A stretch of 64,000 nucleotides of DNA, taken from NCBI RefSeq assembly GCF_019844075.1, contig NZ_CP081964.1, positions 372,001 to 436,000 on the forward strand, read 5' to 3'. Source of the stretch: Curtobacterium sp. TC1 (GTDB taxonomy: Bacteria > Actinomycetota > Actinomycetes > Actinomycetales > Microbacteriaceae). Of this stretch, positions 59,987-64,000 are shown piece after piece. The notes under the pieces were generated by a model that saw only the letters and a list, made by a program, of their open reading frames with translations, had not been told where the DNA came from and did no database searches. Position 1 is the stretch's first letter. Each line of letters begins with the position of its first letter. A program made the translations under genes and the position numbers.

Positions 59987-60646
59987 GTGTCCGACACCGT
60001 GGACGCCACCACCACCGTGAACGAGGCGACCCAACGCGCGCGGTACTGGCCGATCCCGATCCTCCGGGCCGTCCCCGCCGCGGTCGTCGCGCTCGTCATC
60101 ACCTTCTCGACGAACCACGCCGCCGGCTACGGCCTCCTGCTGTTCGCCGGCTTCGCACTGGTCGATGGTCTCGTGCTCCTGTGGGCCGGCGTCGCGCGTC
60201 TCCCGCTCGACGGACGGTCACGCCGCACGACGCTGCTGCAGGCGGTCATCACCCTGCTCGCCGCGGTGGCGGGCTTCGCCGGCAACGGCCTCGGGCTGCC
60301 GGCGTTCATCTCGATCATCGTGGCCTTCGCCGTGCTGACCGGGGCGCTCGAGCTGGCACAGGGGCTGCGTGCCCGTCGACGTTCCCCCTTCGCGCGCGAC
60401 TGGACCACGATCGGTGCGCTCACCCTGCTGCTCGCCGTCGCGTTCCTCGTCACCCCGCCGGACTACTCGCAGCAGCTCGGTGGCGTGGAACAGGTCACCG
60501 GCACCCTCGACGCCTCGATCGTGCTGGTCGGCCTGCTCGGCGCCTACCTCGCCATCACGGCGGTCTTCCACGTGATCGCCGGCCTCTCGCACAAGTGGGG
60601 TACGGCCACGCCGGCCGTCGCCCCGGACGGAGCACCACACGCATGA
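59987..60646 (+). CDS. HdeD/DUF308-like membrane protein
   Basis: 219 residues, six transmembrane helices in three pairs (PAAVVALVITFSTNHAAGYG, LLQAVITLLAAVAGF, and AYLAITAVFHVIAGL). Resembles the HdeD/DUF308 acid-resistance membrane family; function not established. GTG 59987 is preferred because GAAAGAGG lies just before it; ATG 59969 is the alternative. -10 TAGGAT at 59947-59952. Coupled to the next gene by ATGA. Confidence 0.75.
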   Translation: MSDTVDATTTVNEATQRARYWPIPILRAVPAAVVALVITFSTNHAAGYGLLLFAGFALVDGLVLLWAGVARLPLDGRSRRTTLLQAVITLLAAVAGFAGNGLGLPAFISIIVAFAVLTGALELAQGLRARRRSPFARDWTTIGALTLLLAVAFLVTPPDYSQQLGGVEQVTGTLDASIVLVGLLGAYLAITAVFHVIAGLSHKWGTATPAVAPDGAPHA

Positions 60647-60906
60647 CCACCCCCAGCCGTCGTGACCGTCTGCGCCCGATCGAGCTCCTCGGGATCTCCG
60701 CGATCATCGCGGTGTTCACCGGGCTCGTCGTGCTGTTCTCGACGCGGGAACTGCAGCTGGCCGTGATCTTCCTCGGCATCGCGTTCATCGTGGTGGTCGT
60801 CGTGCTCGCGATGCTCCAGCTCGCGTCGACGAGCGACCAGGACGACAACGACATGCTCGGCGGGCACAAGACGCCCGGCGACGGCGAGGGCGACGACTTC
60901 CACTGA
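60643..60906 (+). CDS. Small two-helix membrane protein
   Basis: 87 residues, two hydrophobic helices (LGISAIIAVFTGLVVLFS and LAVIFLGIAFIVVVVVLAML) with an acidic tail (DQDDNDMLGG, DGEGDDFH). No family recognised. Overlaps the preceding membrane protein as ATGA; they likely form one complex. Confidence 0.72.
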   Translation: MTTPSRRDRLRPIELLGISAIIAVFTGLVVLFSTRELQLAVIFLGIAFIVVVVVLAMLQLASTSDQDDNDMLGGHKTPGDGEGDDFH

Positions 60907-61023
60907 TCCACCGCGTGCGCCGTCGCGCGCATCGCTGTGCGGACACGCCCGGGATCACGTTTCCGCCACGGTCCTGTCAGGATCGCGGGTCCTGCCGACA
61001 CCTCTGGGTGAAGGAGGTGGGAT

Positions 61024-61569
61024 GTGGACGTGACGACCGGCACCGACACGGACGAAGGACTCGTCCGTGCGATCGCGCAGGGGGACACCGGTGCGCTTGC
61101 ACGGGTGTTCGACCGCTACGCGGCCACGCTCACCCGGTACGCCTGGGCCCTCGTCGACGACCGATCGGACGTCGAGGAGATCGTGCAGGACTCGTTCCTG
61201 ACCCTCTGGCAGCGCGCGGTGACGCTCGAACTCCCCGCGGACACCGTGCTGCCGTGGCTGCTCGTCGTCTGCCGCAACCACGCGTTCAACACCGGCCGCA
61301 AGCAGGCCCGGCGGCGGGCGGACGAGCTGCCCGAGCACCTCGCCGCACCGACCGACCAGGACGAAGCGCGGGAGCTCCTGCGGTGGGTGCGTGACGAGAT
61401 CGCCGCGCTCCCCGAGACCGACCGCCGTATCTGCGAGCTCTGCCTGCTCGAGGGCTACTCCTACGCCGAGGCCGCCGAGATGCTCGGCCTGAGCGTCGGG
61501 GCGGTCACGCAGCGGGTCTCCCGCAGCCGGCGCCGACTCAAGAAGGTGGTGACGCACGATGAACACTGA
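61024..61569 (+). CDS. ECF sigma factor
   Basis: 181 residues. Region 2 ALARVFDRYAATLTRYAWAL, then DVEEIVQDSFLTLWQRA. Region 4 ALPETDRRICELCLLEGYS, then YAEAAEMLGLSVGAVTQRVS. Strong Shine-Dalgarno AAGGAGGTGG before the GTG. It directs RNA polymerase to stress promoters once released. The next gene, overlapping by 11 bp, encodes a membrane protein that is the candidate anti-sigma factor. Confidence 0.88.
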   Translation: MDVTTGTDTDEGLVRAIAQGDTGALARVFDRYAATLTRYAWALVDDRSDVEEIVQDSFLTLWQRAVTLELPADTVLPWLLVVCRNHAFNTGRKQARRRADELPEHLAAPTDQDEARELLRWVRDEIAALPETDRRICELCLLEGYSYAEAAEMLGLSVGAVTQRVSRSRRRLKKVVTHDEH

Positions 61570-62353
61570 ACCTCCCGAGGGAGACGACCTGCAGCGCATG
61601 CTCGTCTCGATGAAGCAGAACGTCCTCGAGCGCGCCACCCCGCGGGCGAGGCGGGGTCGTGGCCGATCCGGCATCGTCATCGGTGTCGTCGCGCTCCTGG
61701 CCGTGGGCACCGCGACCGGAGCCGTCGCCCTGACGCTCTCGCAGCAGGACACTCCCGCCGCTGCGCCCACCCAGACGCAGGCGCCCGAGCCCTCGCCGAC
61801 GGCCACCACCCCGAGTTCCGCGCCGATCACCGGCACGCCCCGCCCCACGGCCACCGCCACCCCGACAGCGCCGAGCACGACCGCCACGATCCCGACGGAG
61901 TGCCGTGCGTTGGTGCCCGCGTCCGACTACGACCGCCTCTTCGGCGACACGCCGGTCATGCGGGTGGAACCCCCCGAGGAGGGGCTCCCGCCGGAGTACA
62001 CGGCGGCGCCGGGAGTCCAGCCGGACGTCGATCCGGACACGGCGCCGACGAAGTTGTACTGCCTCTGGAAGGACCCACGGACCGACATCAGCGGCTTGGC
62101 GATCACCGTCGGTACCGGAACGCCGGAGCAGATCGCGGCGAGCGAGCGTGGACTGTTCGACGGCTGGAACCCGACGTGCGAGGTCGTCGACGGCATCAGG
62201 ACCTGCAGTCAGACGAAGCAGGTTCCGATGTACGGCACGGACTGGGCGAGGACGATGTACACCCGCGGCGACACGTGGGTGCAGATCGACCAGTCGAACT
62301 TCCCGACCAACGGGCTGCTGCCCGCTGTCGTCGGGGAGATCTGGGGGGACTGA
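61559..62353 (+). CDS. Membrane protein partner of the ECF sigma factor, domain shared with 14472 lipoprotein
   Basis: 264 residues. A short cytoplasmic N-terminus (~35 residues, DLQRMLVSMKQNVLERAT), one TM helix (GIVIGVVALLAVGTATGAVA), a long Thr/Pro/Ala linker (residues ~60-115), then a domain outside the cell with CRALVP, LYCLWKDPRTDISGLAI, CEVVDGIRTC and YTRGDTWVQIDQSN. This domain follows the same motif order as the lipoprotein at 14472-15149. The cytoplasmic segment is too short for a zinc anti-sigma domain, so sigma binding is inferred from position only. Confidence 0.72.
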   Translation: MNTEPPEGDDLQRMLVSMKQNVLERATPRARRGRGRSGIVIGVVALLAVGTATGAVALTLSQQDTPAAAPTQTQAPEPSPTATTPSSAPITGTPRPTATATPTAPSTTATIPTECRALVPASDYDRLFGDTPVMRVEPPEEGLPPEYTAAPGVQPDVDPDTAPTKLYCLWKDPRTDISGLAITVGTGTPEQIAASERGLFDGWNPTCEVVDGIRTCSQTKQVPMYGTDWARTMYTRGDTWVQIDQSNFPTNGLLPAVVGEIWGD

Positions 62354-62357
62354 CGGC

Positions 62358-62393
62358 CGGGAGGCCCGTGGCGGACCCGCCACGGGCCTCCTG
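62358..62393 (+). terminator. Hairpin terminator, CGGGAGGC family
   Basis: GGAGGCCCGTGGCG (62360-62373) pairs with CGCCACGGGCCTCC (62378-62391), loop GACC, plus a G.T and a C-G pair at the base. Same core as 17966-18013. Confidence 0.78.
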
Positions 62394-62419
62394 TCCGCCG
62401 GTGGGGCGACCACCGCAGA

Positions 62420-62474
62420 TCGTGAGCAGAAACGGTCACCTCACGCGCCGCGACCCGACCATTCCTGCTCACGA
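62420..62474 (-). repeat. GTGAGCAG hairpin repeat, copy C
   Basis: TCGTGAGCAG (62420-62429) pairs with CTGCTCACGA (62465-62474). On the minus strand the arm reads CTTCGTGAGCAGGAATGGTC, close to copies A and B, but the loop differs (GCGGCGCGTGA). Placed between convergent gene ends at 62353 and 62479. Confidence 0.8.
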
Positions 62475-62478
62475 AGCG

Positions 62479-63357
62479 TCACACGACGCGCGCAGCGACG
62501 AGGTCGCGCGCCAGCGTGCGCACCGCGCGGTTCGGCTCCGGACTCGTGCGGATCGCCAGGCCGATGCGGAGCGGTTCGACCGTGTCCTCGAGTTCCAGGA
62601 CCGCTCCGTCGTGCCGCACCCCGGAGTCCGGCACGACCCCGACGCCGAGCCCTGCCGAGGCGAACCGGATCACCGCGGGCATGTCGTTCATCTCGGCGAC
62701 GATCCGCCGACGGATCCCGAGCCGTTCGAGTGCGCCGTCCAGGATGATCCGGTTGCCGAACCCGTGTGCGGTGTCGACGAAGGGTTCGTCCGCGAGTTCG
62801 GCGAGTGACACCGAGTGCCGCCCGGCCAGCGGGTGGTCCGACGCCGTGAAGACCCGGAACGGCATCTCGCGCAGCGGTTCGACCACCACCCCGGCGGGCA
62901 CCGTCGGCAGCCCCGTGTACGCGAGGTCGAGCCGCCCGGCGACGAGGTCCTGCACGAGCCCGGTCGTCCCGGACGGCGAGGTCATGAGCTCCACGGTGAC
63001 GAGCGGGTGCCGCCGCCGGAACCGCTGCAGGACGCCGGTCAGGTCGACGATGTCCATGCTCGTGAAGATGCCCAGTCGCACCCGTCCGCGCAGGTCGGCG
63101 TCGTCCACGGTCGCCAGGTCACGCATCCGGTCGAGCGACTCCAGCACGGCGCGGGCGTGGGGGAGCAGGTCCTCGCCGGCGGTCGTCAGCACGAGGTGCC
63201 GCCCGGTGCGGTCGAACAGCCGGACGCCGAACGTCCGCTCGAGCGACGCGATCCCCGCCGACACCGTGGATTGCGCCGCCCAGAGCCGCTCGGCCGCGCG
63301 GGTCACACTGCCCTCGGCGGCGACGGTCACGAACTGTTCGAGCAGGCGGGTCTCCAT
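62479..63357 (-). CDS. LysR family regulator
   Basis: 292 residues. Helix-turn-helix METRLLEQFVTVAAEGSVTR, then AAERLWAAQSTVSAGIASLE. Effector domain with GIFTSMDIVDL, LAYTGLPTVPAG and FVDTAHGFG. Divergent from an MFS transporter (81 bp between starts), its likely target. ATG 63357 begins the conserved ETRLLEQF segment; upstream residues in the frame are not LysR-like. A palindrome ATCGAT-CGG-ATCGAT (63367-63381) lies in the intergenic region. Confidence 0.87.
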   Translation of the reverse strand: METRLLEQFVTVAAEGSVTRAAERLWAAQSTVSAGIASLERTFGVRLFDRTGRHLVLTTAGEDLLPHARAVLESLDRMRDLATVDDADLRGRVRLGIFTSMDIVDLTGVLQRFRRRHPLVTVELMTSPSGTTGLVQDLVAGRLDLAYTGLPTVPAGVVVEPLREMPFRVFTASDHPLAGRHSVSLAELADEPFVDTAHGFGNRIILDGALERLGIRRRIVAEMNDMPAVIRFASAGLGVGVVPDSGVRHDGAVLELEDTVEPLRIGLAIRTSPEPNRAVRTLARDLVAARVV

Positions 63358-63366
63358 GCTCCCATC

Positions 63367-63381
63367 ATCGATCGGATCGAT
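63367..63381. promoter_or_regulatory. LysR-type palindrome
   Basis: ATCGAT (63367-63372), CGG, ATCGAT (63376-63381): perfect inverted repeat between divergent lysR and MFS genes, about 10 bp upstream of lysR. Confidence 0.55.
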
Positions 63382-63438
63382 TGCTGACATCAAGAGCATC
63401 CGTTGGACTCGATGGTCGAGCCGCGCGATCATCGGAGC

Positions 63439-64000
63439 ATGTCAACCGTGACCGACACCCCGACGGGCGCTCTCGCCGCCACCGCCACCGCTCCCGTGAG
63501 CGAGCGTGTCCCGGCCCCGCGCGGCCGTCGCGCGCACACCCGTCGGCGCCACGGCTTCGGCTTCTGGGCCGTCGCCTTCGCGTTCCTGTCGGTGATGGCC
63601 TTCGCGACCGTCCCCGCACCGCTGTACGTCATCTACCAGGCACGCGACGGCTTCCCGACGTTCACCACCACGATCATCTTCGCCGCGTACGGCGTCGGGG
63701 TCGTCGGGTCCCTCTACCTGGCAGGACACCTCAGCGACGTGCACGGGCGGAAGCCGCTCATCCTGGTGTCGATCGCGCTCGAACTCGTCGCCGCCGTGTT
63801 GTTCCTGGTCTGGAACGACGTCACCGGCCTGATCGTCGCGCGTCTCGTGACCGGTCTCGGCGTCGGCACGCTCACCGCCACGGCGACCGCCCACCTCGGG
63901 GAGCTCCGGGTCCGTGCGACCGGTTCGTCCGACTCGGCGAAGGGCGCGAGCGTGGCAGCGGGCGCCGTCAACCTCGGCGGGCTGTCGCTCGGCGCCCTCG
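63439..64000 (+). CDS. MFS transporter, N-terminal part
   Basis: 187 residues before the window ends. After ~45 variable, Arg-rich residues the first helix begins (FGFWAVAFAFLSVMAFATVP). MFS motif A appears as GHLSDVHGRKPL and the fourth/fifth helix region as LIVARLVTGLGVGTLTATAT. Truncated by the window edge only. Divergent from the LysR regulator, so probably under its control. Substrate unknown. Confidence 0.83.
   Translation, partial: MSTVTDTPTGALAATATAPVSERVPAPRGRRAHTRRRHGFGFWAVAFAFLSVMAFATVPAPLYVIYQARDGFPTFTTTIIFAAYGVGVVGSLYLAGHLSDVHGRKPLILVSIALELVAAVLFLVWNDVTGLIVARLVTGLGVGTLTATATAHLGELRVRATGSSDSAKGASVAAGAVNLGGLSLGAL

Overview
The window is one continuous stretch of very G+C-rich DNA (about 70% by eye) packed with short-spaced genes. 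Start codons are ATG or GTG, four-base stop/start overlaps (ATGA, GTGA) are common, and promoters are actinobacterial. Gene content (sigma factor with Asp23-like partners, DUF3618/holin-like operon, Ku and three-domain LigD, LAxTG surface protein, phosphoketolase, phenolic acid decarboxylase) points to a plant-associated member of Microbacteriaceae. Curtobacterium is my best guess, by inference only. It reads as chromosome. I saw no rRNA, tRNA, CRISPR array, transposase or phage structural gene.

Layout. 1-4620: truncated gamma-glutamyltransferase with a TSUP exporter, an AraC regulator, an ArsR/SRPBCC pair, and a secreted lectin/M23 peptidase. 4645-6721: a small accessory island (hicA, hicB and an orphan HsdR-N nuclease) bounded by two near-identical 59-bp hairpin repeats in direct orientation. 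6755-15999: metabolic and hypothetical genes, a flavin oxidoreductase divergent from an XRE-cupin regulator, a lipoprotein and a glycosyltransferase. 16148-17954: a translationally coupled envelope operon. 18033-22798: regulators, a lactonase-like hydrolase, a HAD phosphatase, GNAT, and a TetR/DHA2 efflux pair. 22942-27431: a LacI-controlled nucleoside hydrolase, transporter and ribokinase operon with textbook operators. 27460-30416: Ppx/GppA, DUF998, TetR and a monooxygenase-like membrane protein. 30463-34980: bacterial NHEJ (ku, SDR, ligD). 35147-36991: a small protein and a sigma factor operon with two Asp23-like partners. 37183-41535: sugar-phosphate isomerase-like protein, FAH-family hydrolase, phosphoketolase. 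41697-46859: secreted protein, DUF1992, GH15 enzyme, then an esterase-padC pair divergent from a MarR regulator. 47026-52110: rtcB operon, DUF1206, SMP-30, alpha/beta hydrolase. 52210-55994: five minus-strand redox/stress genes (FMN reductase, MarR, dps, SDR, FAD reductase). 56119-64000: GH13 glucosidase, LAYTG surface protein, membrane proteins, an ECF sigma factor with a membrane partner, LysR, and a truncated MFS transporter.

Three themes recur. First, many genes begin 6-8 nt after a TANNNT -10 box, so they are probably leaderless. Second, intergenic hairpins fall into families, notably the GTGAGCAG repeat and terminators built on CGGGAGGC. Third, regulators sit next to or divergent from their likely targets with visible operators: LacI 23971-24013, MarR 18488-18506, TetR 20442-20468, MarR 46332-46357 and MarR 55358-55386. 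The most unusual items are the hicAB-nuclease island, an apparent anti-sigma/Asp23 fusion, an extracellular domain shared by a lipoprotein and an ECF-linked membrane protein, and a likely hydroxycinnamate ester-to-vinylphenol module.
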